Part shown: positions 44,590-56,540 of the stretch, piece by piece
How the letters are laid out: each line of letters opens with the position of its first letter
How positions within the stretch are numbered: the first letter of the stretch is position 1
Assembly: GCA_941918925.1 (NCBI GenBank)
Contig: OW799234.1
Coordinates: 131,792,895 to 131,856,894 of the forward strand
Length of the DNA stretch: 64,000 nucleotides
From: Phyto melanocephala
Taxonomy: Eukaryota > Arthropoda > Insecta > Diptera > Rhinophoridae
Reading direction: 5' to 3'
Made by a program: the position numbers and the translations under genes
Notes under the pieces: generated by a model
Database searches by the model: none
The model's input: only the letters and a program-made list of their open reading frames with translations
What the model was told of the DNA's origin: nothing

Positions 44590-45200
44590 TAGAACTCCTT
44601 CTTGGTTAAATAGAAGATAATCCACATGCCATTACCGGAAAACATTACTTCCGATTCTATAGGCCGATTAAATCATTCAAGTATGTGATAGAAAACAATC
44701 TTTTTGAAAAGATGATTATAAGAGAAAATTGAAAACGGTTGGCAAATCGACTGTAGCAAAAACATCACACCCTTTTATCGAGTTTTTAAATAAAAATCTA
44801 AATCGTTTTTCATCACATACCTGGTTGCGTATTATTTCTTAAAAAAACGATGATAGTTAGAACGTTGCAGTTTACGGTGACCGCTACAAGGCTCGATCAC
44901 ATAATTTGTTATAACATAATACCACAATTAAATGTCCCTGATGAGGAGGAACTGTGATCATAACAAAACGGTGCAACATGCTTCACAGCGCGTTCCACAA
45001 CTGACAACAAATTTAACACCGCTTAGCTTTGTAAGTCACAGACGATTTACACCTTAGAAGACCATTTTCACCTGTTATCATTGACATACGGCCTTCATGG
45101 ACTTCATAATTGGAAATTCTCAGAGCCAGCCGCGGTGACTATATGAGGGAAATCATATTAAAAAATGGTCAAGCAATTTCATTATGTACTTCTTAAAACA
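44590..45200 (+). mobile_element. rosa-type mariner relic
   Basis: Plus-strand fragments in order: ENPHAI (44616), a VAVYGDRYKA-like block at 44875, QNGATCFTAR, read with a one-base shift at about 44960-44990, and a C-terminal SRGDYMREIILKN at 45130-45160. These match the ENP, NG-RY, QQDGATCHTAR and C-terminal GGH blocks of the other rosa copies. The second catalytic Asp codon appears as Asn. Stops and shifts are frequent. The inverted ends were not found. Confidence 0.65.
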
Positions 45201-46317
45201 AGGAGGAAAATAACACATTGCCAACTTCCCCAATAAAAGCATATATTTTTTCCTTGGATTAAGTTAAACTCATATATTTAAAAAAAGTTAAGATCCTCCA
45301 AGCGCGTAAGCTGGATACGCGCCTGACTAAAAAACACTCATTATATGGAGTTTATGTGTGATTCTTAAATTTTGCACGCAAACAAATTCATTTATACCCA
45401 AACAAAAATGTACGTATAATTTAAAGCCAAAGTTTCCTATAACTTCTCTACGTTATGCTTCCCTAACTTAACCTCCCTCTCTCACAAAACTCTTTAAAAC
45501 GTTCTTAAAGAATCTAGAATTTAAATAATTTCTAGTGCCATAAAACTTTTCTAAGACTTAAAATATAACATGAAGTGAATAATTCCAAAGTAGTCATAGG
45601 TCCAACACATCTACTACATGCATTCATTACACTTTATAATTTAAATGTCTATGAAAAGGTTAATTCAATTAATAAAAAAAAACAGTTTCATAGATAAGGT
45701 TAAAAGAGGGTGAAGGAAAAACCTTTTCCAAAAATTTTTACATACAAGTTTCGTATGTACATGTGTAAACCAAGTGGTTCTTGTTTTTATTTAAATCTAA
45801 TTTCCAACATAATTGAGGCGTTTTTCGGTTTTAAAAAATGACGGTTGGAATTTGTTTCTTTGTGGTTGAAAAGTTGTCTTTTATGAGCAGATACCGGCAG
45901 GCAACAGGTGCACTGTTTATTAAATTTATGCTTGTTTCCTTGTTTTAACAAAAATAAAATTTTCAACACTTCGTTGCACAACTATAAATACTCGACAATT
46001 TTGCTTTATTATCTATCTTGTAAGATAGAATATCTGCATGTATTTCAATTAAAAAAAAAATAATAATGTTTTAACCAAAACAACAATAATAATAATAATT
46101 CGAATGTTTAATATAATTATAAATACACGCAACTTAAATAACAATACAACAACTTGTAAAGTGGTGCTGAGAGTTAAAGTTATCAGGCCTGAAACTAAGA
46201 GGGGATGGTATTGATAGTACAAGGATATTAAAATATTTTTTTAAATTGATTTTTAATTTTTAGGTTTCTGGTTTTAAAAACATTATTTTCACTTTAGCTA
46301 AAAGCAAAATTTTAAAC
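45201..46317. other. no gene seen
   Basis: AT-rich sequence. A short inverted pair 'agcgcgtaagctggatacgcgc' (arms gcgcgta / tacgcgc, near 45300) forms a hairpin. No gene is supported. Confidence 0.5.
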
Positions 46318-46778
46318 ATTTTTATACCCTTCACCTGTGGTGCCAAAGGAAAATATATATTTTTGGCGTTCCGTTTGTAATTTCTTCAATTTCCATTTCC
46401 GGCCCCATTAAACTTATAAATAGGTGTGTTGGTTGAAATCAACTTTTAGGAGCCCCCACGTGCGGCACAGACCTACAAGTGTTATAAATTTTTTGGAAAT
46501 CAGCACAATCGTCCTATAAGTTCCACTGAGATATGAGCAAATAAACACGACTGTCTCTGTTTTTCAACATATTTTACCATAAAAATCAAAATTTTCAAGC
46601 CCTAGTATAATTTATAGACACGCTTGTTACTATTTGTATAAATAATATGCCTCTAGACCCATTCGTAATAAATTTTAGACAAATCGTTTACTAATACGCA
46701 AAGTTATAGGCAAAAATAGTTTTTAAAAATATTTGTTTGATATATTTAGTTATATCATTGTATATAGGTAGGTAGGTA

Positions 46779-46961
46779 AGGCTGGTGCAAAGTTACCCTC
46801 ACACCTTCACTCGGAGACCATTACGGTCCATTGTGACGCCTTAATAGAGAGAAGAATAGAATAAGAATAGAAATATTTAGGATAGAAGAGAAGCAGACCA
46901 TTCCAGAGTCTCCGGCGGGAAACGAACCCGCAACCCCCAAACAACTGACTTGTCCACAGGG
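46779..46961 (-). mobile_element. tRNA-derived SINE, first unit of dimer
   Basis: Minus-strand SINE with the same head as 37782-37996, but with a different 3' tail ('gacggtaatggtctccgagtg'-like, ending 'gggtaactttgcacc'). Compared with the neighbouring unit it lacks 15 bases of the head, between two GTCC repeats. This removes the A-box, although the B-box region 'gggttcgtttcccgcc' is still recognisable. Confidence 0.75.
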
Positions 46962-47157
46962 GGTGCAAAGTTACCCTCCACCTTTACCCGGAAACCATTA
47001 CGGTCAACTGTGACGTCTTAATAGAGAGAGGAATAGAATAAGAATAGAAATATTTAGAAGAGAAATAGAAGCAGACAATTCCAGAGTCTCCGGCGGGAAT
47101 CGAACCCGCAACCCCCAAACAACTGACTTGTCCTTTACTGACTAGTCCACAGGGGCA
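46962..47157 (-). mobile_element. tRNA-derived SINE, second unit of dimer
   Basis: The minus strand reads 'gtgcccctgtggactagtca', 'gt' (A-box-like), then 'gggttgcgggttcgattccc' with a perfect B-box, then 'gagactctggaattgtctgc' and a tail ending 'ggagggtaactttgcacc'. It is joined head-to-tail with the unit at 46779 without spacer. The tail is unrelated to the LINE tail carried by the SINE at 37782, although heads and bodies agree. Confidence 0.82.
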
Positions 47158-47215
47158 CTCATTGTAATCATTTTGGCCATTTATTTGGCTTACCGATTAT
47201 TAATAAATAAAATAA
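47158..47215 (+). repeat. LINE-like 3' tail
   Basis: 'attgtaatcattttggccat', 'ttatttggcttaccgattat', 'taataaataaaataaa'. Nearly the same as 33088-33146. It directly abuts the SINE head, which hints that the two were inserted together or share a target. Confidence 0.6.
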
Positions 47216-47912
47216 ATCTATATCTATATAATCTATATAAAGTTTCTACTCAATTTTTGAACATGCAAAAGACACTACAATACAAACCGTGGTCTTGTTA
47301 ATTATTGCTGAGAAAAAATGACAAAATCAGTTTGTAATTAACGGAGATGTATGCACTGAAACACAAATACTCGTGTTTTTTTTTTACTTAAATTTACAAA
47401 CGAAAAAAAATGTATATGGATATCAACAGAAAGGTCTTAACTATGATACACAACAAAAATTTAAAATAAATGGTGGTCGTTACTACAAAATGGCGTACAA
47501 TAAATTTATATATGGGCCAAATCTAATAATTAAAAATGTACCCACTTCAAAACCCTCAATATTGGCTTCAAACAAAAGGGCCAAAAGGGCTTGACCAGTA
47601 TAATAAAGTTGAAATTCAAGATGGCGTCTGAAATAAAAAGGGATCGACTAGTAGATTACAGTTACGAAATAGCGTATATTTTTTTCTCAATTAAATCAAT
47701 ATGGGCATTAAAGAATGGGCTTGACTAGTAGAATACAATTAACTATGTAAAAATTCAAAATCAAGTTTGGCGTTTTATATAATAAAAAAATGCCGTATAA
47801 GATTAAATTTGAAATCTAGGCTAACCTACGATGTGGTCACATACCCATGTACATGATAGTGAAGAGTATTATCAGATTGGGTGCGGACGATTAAAGCATT
47901 CTTACTTATTTG

Positions 47913-49071
47913 GCTTAATTTTATGACTGTGGATCTGGCAATTAAAATAAAAAATGTAAGCGTTAATTTGATGTAATTAAACATCTTTTGTCTTGAGGGC
48001 GTCAATTAATAAAATTTAGTCAAAATCGGTTAATGACTTCAGTTAACAGATGTTCACAGCTGCTGTAAAGATTTTAATGATCGGCGATACTCGTCTATAA
48101 TTATTTTTTGTTTTACTATATAAAAAAAAATAAATTTAATATTTACTATGTTTTATTAACATACACATGTTGTTTTTACCACAATTTGTGTTTCAAATTA
48201 TTTCTAATTCGTTTTTAATTTTCAGCTTTTAAGTATATGACTTAATAAGTCTCTCAATGTTAACCAACGTTTTTTTTAAATAAATAAAAAATATAATGAC
48301 TCAGTTTTAAGAGAAGAAGAAGATTAAAACATTAATCTTAAAACTTTTAGTTAAAAAAAAAAAACAAAACAAAAATGTGGCAACTTTGCAGTCTGTGATT
48401 GTTTTAAATGGTAAATATGCACTTAATCTTTATGCATGTACGAGAAAAGCTGACACATGATTTCTTTTAAACAAATTTAAAAATTATAGTGAATTTTTTT
48501 AATTCTCTATTCAGGTATAAACTCATAGAAAAAATAGTCACAATAGAGAGAGAGACTAAATTGCCATCTTAAAAATGTATTTTAATACGAAATAGATTAA
48601 ATTGTTCTTAAAAACGTTTTAAATTTTTGAATTTCTTTTTATTTTTTGATATGAATCAAAAACATTTTATTATTTGATTAATTTTTAAACATGTGTAGGG
48701 ATCGTTTATTTTGTTTTTCTTTTCCACATTTTTTTGTATTTTTGTTTATTTTTGGCTTCGCAATTCGGCGGTAGTTAAATGCTTGCAACAAAATGCAATA
48801 TAATAAACATGAGCTTTTGTAATTCAAAGCTCATCAACCATCCAAATGTGCAAAAGAATGTTGAATAGTTTCTTCAATAGATTAAAAAAAAAAAAATTAA
48901 ACGTGCAAACTGATCGCCTGACTGCTGGCAGCTTAATATAAAACGCGAGAAAAGAGTAAAAATTTAGAAAAACAGAGTAATAAATAAAGGTCGATATATA
49001 AAGTACTTTAGCAGGTATGTTACAGATGCAAATTCCATACGTAAGTTGAATGGAATCCACATAAGCATAAA
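47913..49071. other. no gene seen
   Basis: AT-rich sequence. The short minus-strand frame at 48824-49084 is hydrophobic and Phe-rich but runs into the MITE at 49072, and is not called. Confidence 0.5.
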
Positions 49072-49538
49072 GCTCTAAACACATAGACGACAGCAGACTT
49101 TACAACTTCACGGCTTCAAATGCTGCTCTGAAGTCAGCTTCATAATTATTTTGAAGACAGCAACAACATAATAACCAGCTGATGTGTATTTTAGCAATAC
49201 AAATTTCAGGGATGCCGCATATATATTTCATAATGAATAATATTAAAGTCATTGATAAATAAATTTCGTTATTGACTTTTGTAATGTTCTTTTATGTTTA
49301 ATATTGAAAATAAGTTTTTGTTCTTTTTTTTCCAATTTAATATATATAATGGCAACACTATATTTGATTCTTGCTGCCCGTCAAAATAGAAAATAGCCTA
49401 AGTTGGCAGCAGCAGCAAATGCTGTTGTGCAGTCGTGCTGCTGTGCTGCCGTCAAAATAATCGTTTTCATTTAAACACATGGATTTTATTTCTGACATAT
49501 TGCTGCTTGCTGTCTGCTGTCGTCTATGTGTTTAGAGC
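49072..49538. mobile_element. MITE with perfect 26-bp TIRs
   Basis: 467 bp. The left end 'gctctaaacacatagacgac', 'agcaga' and the right end 'tctgctgtcgtctatgtgtt', 'tagagc' are perfect inverted repeats. Inside both ends are many CAGCAG/CTGCTG words, more on the right ('ggcagcagcagcaaatgctg', 'gtgctgctgtgctgcc'). No transposase. The target duplication is not certain ('ataa' on both sides is suggestive). Perfect ends point to a fairly recent insertion. Confidence 0.85.
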
Positions 49539-49574
49539 ATAAGTTATATGAATGTATGTAATTTCTTTTAGACT

Positions 49575-50945
49575 AATCAGTCTCGCATCTTTTCTGTTGA
49601 AGACAGAAAGGATGGAAAGGGTGTTATAGGGCTACTAAAACTGCCCTGCACGAATTAGTGAAGCTTGTTGAAAGGAAACTTTTAAATAGCGATGCCGATT
49701 TGTCCGTATTTATGGACATAGAGGGCGCTTTTGACAAAGTTCTTGATTAGCGAGGGGTTGATTCCATTATATTAAAATTAATCGTCTCATTCTGAAATGT
49801 GGGGCAGTGAATTTCAGGAATGGGTGCACTAGGGTACTGTAGGTACCCTCCTCAGAACGCCAGAAGCAATGCACATGCATACACACGATAGGGTATGTGG
49901 ATGATGTGGCAATTATGGTTGGTGGTAAGTTCATAGAGACCACTTTAGGTTGCATGAGACTGGCGCTCACGCTAACCGAGAAATGGTGTTGTGATTATTA
50001 ATGCTAGTAAGTCAGATTGTATGCTCTTCACGAGTAAATGGAAGGGTTGATTTTTAATGCTTTTTCGAACCGAAGTCAACATGTCCAGAGAGATAAAATA
50101 CGAAACTAACATGAAATGATCAGGTTGGAACAAGGATACAGAAAGCAAAAAAGTTTTTGCATCAGTGTAAACTGGTGTAGTGTAAACGGTGATGGTGAGA
50201 CCGACAATCACTTACGCATTTGTTGGTTGGTGGCCAAAGGTCACTCAAATGATGACTGGGGTTAAAAGGATTGCTTGTATGGGTATATGTGGTGTACCAC
50301 ACCAACGCTGGCAATGGAGGCAATCCTAGAATTGCTTCCATTGGACATAGATGAATCCTAGACTTTGTGAGCAAAGAGCGCATAAGTCGAGTGACAATGT
50401 TTAAAAGGTTGCATCGCACGCGCATAGCGGATGGATCCATGCAAAATGAGTGCATGGAAAATTACATCAATATCTTTACTGATGGGTCCTTATTGGATGG
50501 AAGAGCAGGTGCTGTTGAATATATCTTTAACCTCAGGTCTGGGGAAGTACGTGTGGTCTATCAGTAGATATGCTTGGTTTGCTGCACGCGTTGGATCACC
50601 TGTTAGAATGTCATTGCACTTGATAACCAATGGGTGCGTGCGGCGGATGGATGTGAAATCCTTTTTGGGGTGTGCGTCTACACTGATGTGTGATAAGGGA
50701 CACGTTGGTAAAGCTGGAAATAAAGCTGCTGACGAATTCGCGAAGAGGGAATCTGCAGCTACATTTTCTGGACCAGAACCCAGAATTGCTTTGGGTGATG
50801 GTGGGGGTAAAGGTTTTTCAATGGAAAACCCGTTAAAACTTGAGAAGGTGGATGGCGGGAACCACTTGTAGGCAGGCTCTTGAACTGTTTACGGTTTTAA
50901 TCGAAGTACGATAAGCTGGATAATTGCGTTGATTATAGGATATAA
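49575..50945 (+). mobile_element. LINE fragment: reverse transcriptase and RNase H, decayed
   Basis: A plus-strand non-LTR retrotransposon ORF2 fragment with frameshifts. Blocks in order: TALHELVKLVERKL, DLSVFMDIEGAFDKV (first RT aspartate), GYVDDVAIMVGGKF with the catalytic YVDD at 49894-49905, LTEKW, IINASKSDCMLFTSKWKG, VRPTITYAFVGWWPKVTQ, PTLAMEAILELLPLDIDE, IFTDGSLLDGRAGAVE (RNase H) and GHVGKAGNKAADEFAKRESA (end of RNase H). RT plus RNase H in this order fits I/LOA-group elements. It may be the same family as the 3' end at 26806, but the two fragments do not overlap. It is less AT-rich than its surroundings. Confidence 0.88.
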
Positions 50946-51559
50946 AAACTTCCGATCGATGATGATGACATTTGTAGAATGTAAATGAATTTTGATAAAG
51001 TACGGATGCCCCTTGATATCTGGGTTAACATATTAGATACCTTTGATCGGAAAAGAATTTATTGTTTCCAACAGAAAATAGAAACCAAAAGCGAAAGTAC
51101 GCATTTTTACCAATTTAAATAAATAAAAAGTTAATGAGAATAAAAACAAGCACAGCTATAATTTAAAGAGGAATATGAAACAATTTACAACAAAAACAAC
51201 AATATTAAAATATATTTTCTAATAAAAACCAGCTTCGCGTTACTGGTCCGATATTATAGAAATATGTTTAAATTGATTACAAAGTCGCGCTGTATCAAAG
51301 CTCCTATTAGTTGTGTGAGTTAATTATAATTTTAAACAGTTCTTTCTTAACGTTTTGATTAAACAAGAAGATATTTTTATGTATGTATGCTATCACTTAG
51401 TTTTAATAATAATGCCAGTTTTATTTAAAGCACATTTATTTTATTTTTTTTTGTATTCAGCAGAAAAATAGATTCAAATGTTACGATTGTCAAAGATAAA
51501 TTTAAAAAACAAAAGCTATTTACATACATATTTATACATTAATACATATTTATAACATA
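50946..51559. other. no gene seen
   Basis: AT-rich sequence between the LINE fragment and the mariner at 51560. Confidence 0.5.
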
Positions 51560-52493
51560 ATGGGTGATTCGTTGTGAGGTTTAATTTATTAATTTAAGGC
51601 TTTGACAGATCGCGCATAAAACATTAAAAACTCCTTTGTCGTCTTGGTTCAGTATCATTTGAAAAGATTCATACCACAACAGCGTCTCTTAATTGTTCAG
51701 CTGTATTACGGAAAACAGCGTTTTGTAAGAAATTTTGCTTTGGAAAAACATAATAAAAATCCGGTGTTTTATCGTGATATTTTGTTCAGTAATAAAGCAC
51801 ATTTCTGGCTTAATGGACACGTTAATAAAGAGAATTGCCGTCTTTGGGCTGATGAGCAAGCCGAAGAGTACCAAAAGCTACGATTATATCCATTAATAAC
51901 AACGGAATGGTATGGCTAGTGGAATCATTGGTCCATATTTCTTTAAAAATGAGGCAAATCAGAATGTTACCGTCAATGGTAACCATTATCGTATCACGGA
52001 CTATGTGGTTCGTGAAATTCAAGCGCATGGTATCGTTGAGCTCTGGTTTTAACAAGACGGTCCTTCGAGCCATACAGCGCGTAAACAAATGGATTTGTTG
52101 AGAAATCATTTTGGTGAGCACTTATTTTCAAATTTTTCTACGATAAGCCGACCACCTAGATCGTGCGACGTCCCACCGTTAGACTATATTATCCAGGCAT
52201 AATGTAAAGTCTGAGGTATTCTAGAATAACCCAGCAACAATAGACGCTTTGTAAGCCAAAATTACTCGTGTTTTTCGCGAGATACCAGTCGCAATGCTCG
52301 AAAGATTTGCCCAAAATTCAACTTTACAAATAAACCACCTCAGACGTAGTCGTGGACAACATTTACATGATATCATTTCCAAACAGTAGATGCAATAAAT
52401 TAATATTTAACCGCTAACAAAAATTGTAAGTTTATTATAAAATTTATGTGTTTTATTTTACATTAAAATCAAACCTCACAATAAATCACCCGG
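51560..52493 (+). mobile_element. rosa-type mariner with TIRs, decayed
   Basis: 934 bp flanked by TA (51558-51559 and 52494-52495). The inverted ends are 'atgggtgattcgttgtgagg', 'ttt' and, reverse-complemented, 'ccgggtgatttattgtgagg', 'ttt'. Readable blocks are ILFSNKAHFWLNGHVNKENC (first catalytic Asp changed to Asn), RLWADEQAEE, PYFFKNEANQNVTVNGNHYR, ELWF-QDG (second Asp), RKQMDLLRNHFG, PPRSCDVPPLDY (third Asp) and RRSRGQHLHDIISK. Many stops. The N-terminal DNA-binding half is missing. The short copy at 9861 belongs to the same subfamily. Confidence 0.85.
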
Positions 52494-52495
52494 TA

Positions 52496-53599
52496 CAAGA
52501 GTTTCAGCAGCATAAAATTTTGATGCAAGAACAACAGAAGAGAGAGAGAACGAAATGAAAAAAATCCAAAAGATGTCAACAAGAATGCTTAAATACAAAA
52601 ACAAAAAATCTACATACCAAACAACAGACCAACTAACTTGAACTGATAAATATGAGCTTTAAGTATTCTTATTATTTTTTGTATTTTCGAATGTCTTCTA
52701 TTCGCAACCGCCAATTGGCAGCAGTTAAAAAACCAGATTTTTTTTTTGAAAGAAGAAAAAACACAAAAGTATTGGATTGGAATGTTACGAAAGTGAATTG
52801 TGTTACTGCGGTTTTTTCTATATTTTTTTTAATTTGTTTGTGGCAAGACGAGTCAGTAAGGCAACATATTTTTTTTTCTTAAACTCGTAATTGATTTGCT
52901 ATTTAATTCAATTATGTTGGAAAATACAATATAAGTTTTATGTGTGTTATCTGGAGAGAATTTGGCAAGATAGGCCAGAGAAATTTATTAAGGCCTAATT
53001 TTACACAAATAATGTTTTAAATAAAAAAAATGTCTGTACATTTGTGTGCATTTCTAAGTATGTTCTTAGCACCCACATCACGTTTTTAATACATATTTGT
53101 ATCGCTTCCATTATTATAGGCCAAAATTTATAATGTCTACCAAATAATTTACAGCAAGTGTTTTTATTATGTTATTATTGCTACTTAGGGCCAGGGTTGG
53201 AAAACTGCGACTGGTACAAAAATAAAAACAAAATGGGCGAGAGAATGAAATATATTTTAATACAAATTGTGACAAGTAAATCGAGAATGTTTTTCTTTTT
53301 TGGAGTTTGCTAAAGGTTTTTTTTGTCGTTTTAATATTTCAAACCTACATTATTTGTGTAAAATGCATATTTAAAAAAGAGACAAAATTTATATTACAGC
53401 GTATTTTTTTTCGATCTGACAAATCATATGACATTAGTTTTTTTAATCAACAGAGATTACGGCTCTTTCGACAGCTATTACGGTGTTTAGTTTGGTTTGT
53501 TATATAACAGACTGACTGACACCTTTTTAACAATGCCGGCAAATTGTACAGATTTGCTAAGAAAAGCATGATTCTTTTTAAGGATGCATCAATCAATAT
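52496..53599. other. no gene seen
   Basis: AT-rich sequence. The plus-strand 76-codon frame at 52652-52882 begins with a plausible ATG but has no recognisable domain and ordinary local composition. Confidence 0.45.
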
Positions 53600-53780
53600 G
53601 GATCAATTGCTGTTGATTCCTAATTTTAACATAGATTTTATTCAACGATGAAACTCCATGCAACATGCCATAATTGATTTATTAAAAGAAACATTTATGG
53701 GTATACATAGACTTCCTAGTTGGACTTTCTTTAAGCCAGTCGTAAGATAAAAATCATATTAAAAAACGGAATAAAATTAT
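53600..53780 (+). mobile_element. rosa-type mariner fragment
   Basis: A worn piece. 'IDFIQR' and 'MQHAIIDLLKETF' parallel QQDGATCHTARAIIDLLRKRF, followed by a jump to 'aaaaatcatattaaaaaac', the C-terminal EIILKN-like end seen at 45150. Short and decayed; no ends found. Confidence 0.45.
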
Positions 53781-54004
53781 CACGGCAATATGTCAGCAAT
53801 ATATTTGTAGTAGCAACAATAATTGCGACCAGTTTTTAAAATATATAAACATTTTATTATAATCCATTATTCCGCTATCACATGGGGAAGTTTCTTCTAT
53901 TATTTTCTGAGAAAGACACGCAATTTTGTAGTAAAATATTTGGTAATAAAATGATTTTCTTTATAAAAAATTGATCTTAAGCTTGAATACTAGGACTACG
54001 TATA
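53781..54004. other. no gene seen
   Basis: Short AT-rich spacer. Confidence 0.45.
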
Positions 54005-54591
54005 ACAAGTAAGAGCGCTTTATTCCGCTGTCCCAAATGTTATATAACCTTCTGGCAGTCTGTATAATCATTTAATATAATACATAAGTATGTATTAGGG
54101 ACTGCTAGCTGACAATTATTTATATGGTGCAGCTGCGACTAAAACTAACTTATTTAGGAAATCGATACTCTAAAATGTTAATAGACATTTTTTTCGCCGA
54201 TATCTTTGTCGGATATATCGCACATGTTGCCAAAGGTACATATTTCATACCAACGTAACAAACGTTTTAAGAAGTCCCATAGGAATTGCCAAATCCCACT
54301 GTTTGGGTAAAAACCGGAGGCAATCATGTTCTTTCGCTCACATCACAGCTCGTAATGTGCCCAAGTAACTAATTTTTAATAGCAAAATTCTCGAAAGCAT
54401 ATAAAACAAATTGATACTACATAAGAGTTTAACGTGTACGTGGGAGCTTTAAAAAGTTGATTTCAACATACTATAAGGATTCAGAAAATATATATACTTT
54501 ATAGGGTTGCAAATGAATATTGCAGAAATTATAAATAGAATGACCTACTTATATATATGTACCTCTTTACACTCTAGCGTAAAAAAATATA
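54005..54591 (-). repeat. mini-me-like repeat, old copy
   Basis: Begins 'acaagtaagagcgctttatt', 'ccgctgtcc' (worn terminal hairpin). It has 'ctcacatcacagctcgtaat', 'aaaagttgatttcaacata' and closes with 'aaatgaatattgcagaaatt', 'atagaatgacctac'. The mutation load is higher than in other copies, and the T/A core is absent. Confidence 0.65.
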
Positions 54592-55511
54592 GAAAAACAT
54601 TTTTTTCGACTGTAAGCGAATTTTAACTTAGAAACGTATAGTAAACAAAATTTAGTTAAAAATCTGAAATCTGTTTTAATATATCCAATTTAAGAAAGAA
54701 TAATCCAAATGTGGTAGTTGAAAAAATTTGTAGGGTGTTTAAAAGTTGCAAAACCCTAATGATGTGATAAATGTAAGATTGTAACAAAATTCTAATATTT
54801 TGAATTTATAAGATTTGTGTGAGCAGAAACTACGCTAAGAAAATATGAAATTTTTTATTTAATTTAATAATTAAGTATTTAGATTTCTCCATATAAGGAT
54901 ATTAACTTTATTTATAACAAATAGTAAAATTGCATTTTACAATAGATTCCGAGATGTATTGGAAAATTTGCCAAAATTATTGTTTAAACTTGCCATCCCT
55001 GTTACAGGCCCACTTGTACATTATTTGCAGTTACTGTTCGAATTTGTACTCTATATTAAATTTTCTCTTTTTTTTTTTGGCTTTTGCAATTTACTCTTCT
55101 TAAGTACTACGTACGAGTATGTTCGTTCGAGTAGCACAAAAGTGTTAGCGTGTTTTAAGCTGCAGTTGCATTTATTTAATTTTTTTTTCTTATTTTATTT
55201 TTCATAAGAATTTATTGTTCAAGTCAATGTTCGCTGGATATTTCTTTTTGTTGTTTATTGGATTTATTTTGTTTTTTAATTTTTGATGAGGAAAAACTTT
55301 TTGGCGACTTATTTTTCTTATTTTATTTAGAAATGTAACAAGATCCACACAGCAGTTTTTTAATTCTTGGAATTTTTCAATTTTTATTATTGTTATAAGT
55401 GAAAAATATTTCTAAATATTTTGAATTTATGATTTGTTGTTAGCAAACTACATAATTTAAATGGCACACTAAAAAAATAATTTTTTTAAGAACATTTTAT
55501 GAATTTCAATA
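54592..55511. other. no gene seen
   Basis: AT-rich, T-tract-rich sequence. The 82-codon plus-strand frame at 54959-55207 is Leu/Phe-rich, looks membrane-like, and is probably chance in T-rich DNA. Confidence 0.45.
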
Positions 55512-55513
55512 TA

Positions 55514-55858
55514 AAGGGTCCGCATATAACGTTTTTTTTCAACTAGTGCTTATTTCGTGAATTATCTGATTTGGCAGATAATTAGTTTTATCTTTCCACT
55601 GAACGAATACGCTTGAACAACGCTTGGAAATATTGCGACATTACTTTGGCCGATTCTGCCGAAAAAATCATCTTTTCAGATGAAGCTCATTTTGATCGAT
55701 CGTTATCTAGCCATGTTGAACGAATTTTTGTCCACAAAAATTTAAGAGGAGGATATTGGCAACATTTGGTTTCAACAGGACGGCGCTACGTGCCACACAG
55801 CCGAAGCTACACTTTTTTTTTATAGCATTTAAAAAAAAAAGTTATTTGGCGGACCCTT
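55514..55858 (+). mobile_element. rosa-type mariner, 345-bp deletion derivative
   Basis: TA (55512-55513 and 55859-55860) flanks inverted ends 'aagggtccgcatataacg' and, reverse-complemented, 'aagggtccgccaaataac'. Remnants: TLEQRLEILRHYFGRFCR-like start, IIFSDEAHFD (first Asp), then a jump to RYLAMLNEFL, EEDIGNIWFQQDGATCHTAE, and then nothing before the right end. So two internal deletions are present. The 3' junction 'acactttttttttatagcat' is shared with the copy at 58991. Confidence 0.85.
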
Positions 55859-55860
55859 TA

Positions 55861-56540
55861 ACAAAACTGTCGATTTTACAATTAAATCGACTTACCGTTT
55901 ATACGGCAGATTTTTTTATATAAAAATTTTTTCTTTTTAGTGCTGCCAGGAGAGAAAAATTTTATTTCAATGACAACTTTCTACTTTCATTTTAAATTTT
56001 TTTTTTGTTGTATTTTTAAATTTAGCCCAAAAATTATAAGTCAATTATATTTGATGTTTGTTTTCTATGCAATATTTATAACCATTAACAGTGTATTTTT
56101 TTTTTAATTTTATTGTAATAGACAAAAAAAGTGGCAACGTTATACGATTAGCTCACAAAAACTTTAGTTAATGAAGAATTCTTTTCGTGAGCACGAATGT
56201 TCTGAAACAAAAATCAGCTCATCGTTTTAAGTGCAAAAACAAACACCATATTGCAATAAGTTTAATTGCAATTAAGACGTATGTCCGTATAAACGAGACA
56301 ATACATAATTCTATACATAATTAGTTATTTAAAAAAACTGTAGATTTTCTCAAAAAATTATAGAAATCGTTATTGTTGCATTTTAAACAATTGTAATTTC
56401 TATACAATTTCAAGTCATTTTATACATCTGTAGTTTTCGTAAAATTTTGTTCGATTTTGACTCATTGATGCCGAATTATTTAAAAAAAAAGTTTGCAAAC
56501 AAAATGCAGCAATTTTATATTTTTCAGCAACATTTGCTAC
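55861..56540. other. no gene seen
   Basis: AT-rich spacer; no open frame or repeat supported. Confidence 0.45.

Larger units (their letters stand above)
46318..47912 (+). repeat. mini-me-like repeat, long subfamily, interrupted
   Basis: Begins 'tttataccctt', 'cacctgtggtgccaaagg' and ends 'gaagagtattatcagattg', 'ggtgcggacgattaaagc', 'attcttactta'. The middle carries the long-subfamily blocks ('gggcttgaccagtataata', 'aattcaagatggcg', 'gactagtagaatacaatt'). It is split at about 46765 by a SINE dimer and a LINE-like tail (46779-47215). The terminal hairpin is mutated (GGTGCGGACGATT for GGCACGGCCGAAT), so this copy is old. Confidence 0.75.

Noticed and set aside
46962..47157. Functional tRNA gene
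   Set aside because: A and B boxes are present, but no cloverleaf with a complete acceptor stem is seen. The sequence continues into a SINE body and is repeated in tandem.
50431..50871. 146-codon plus-strand open frame
   Set aside because: It crosses the RNase H region of a decayed LINE out of phase. Conserved blocks (IFTDGSLLDGRAG and GNKAADEFAKRES) lie in different frames, so it is not an independent gene.
52652..52882. 76-codon plus-strand frame starting MSFKYSYYF
   Set aside because: Composition follows the local T/A richness, with no domain, splice context or neighbour that supports a gene.
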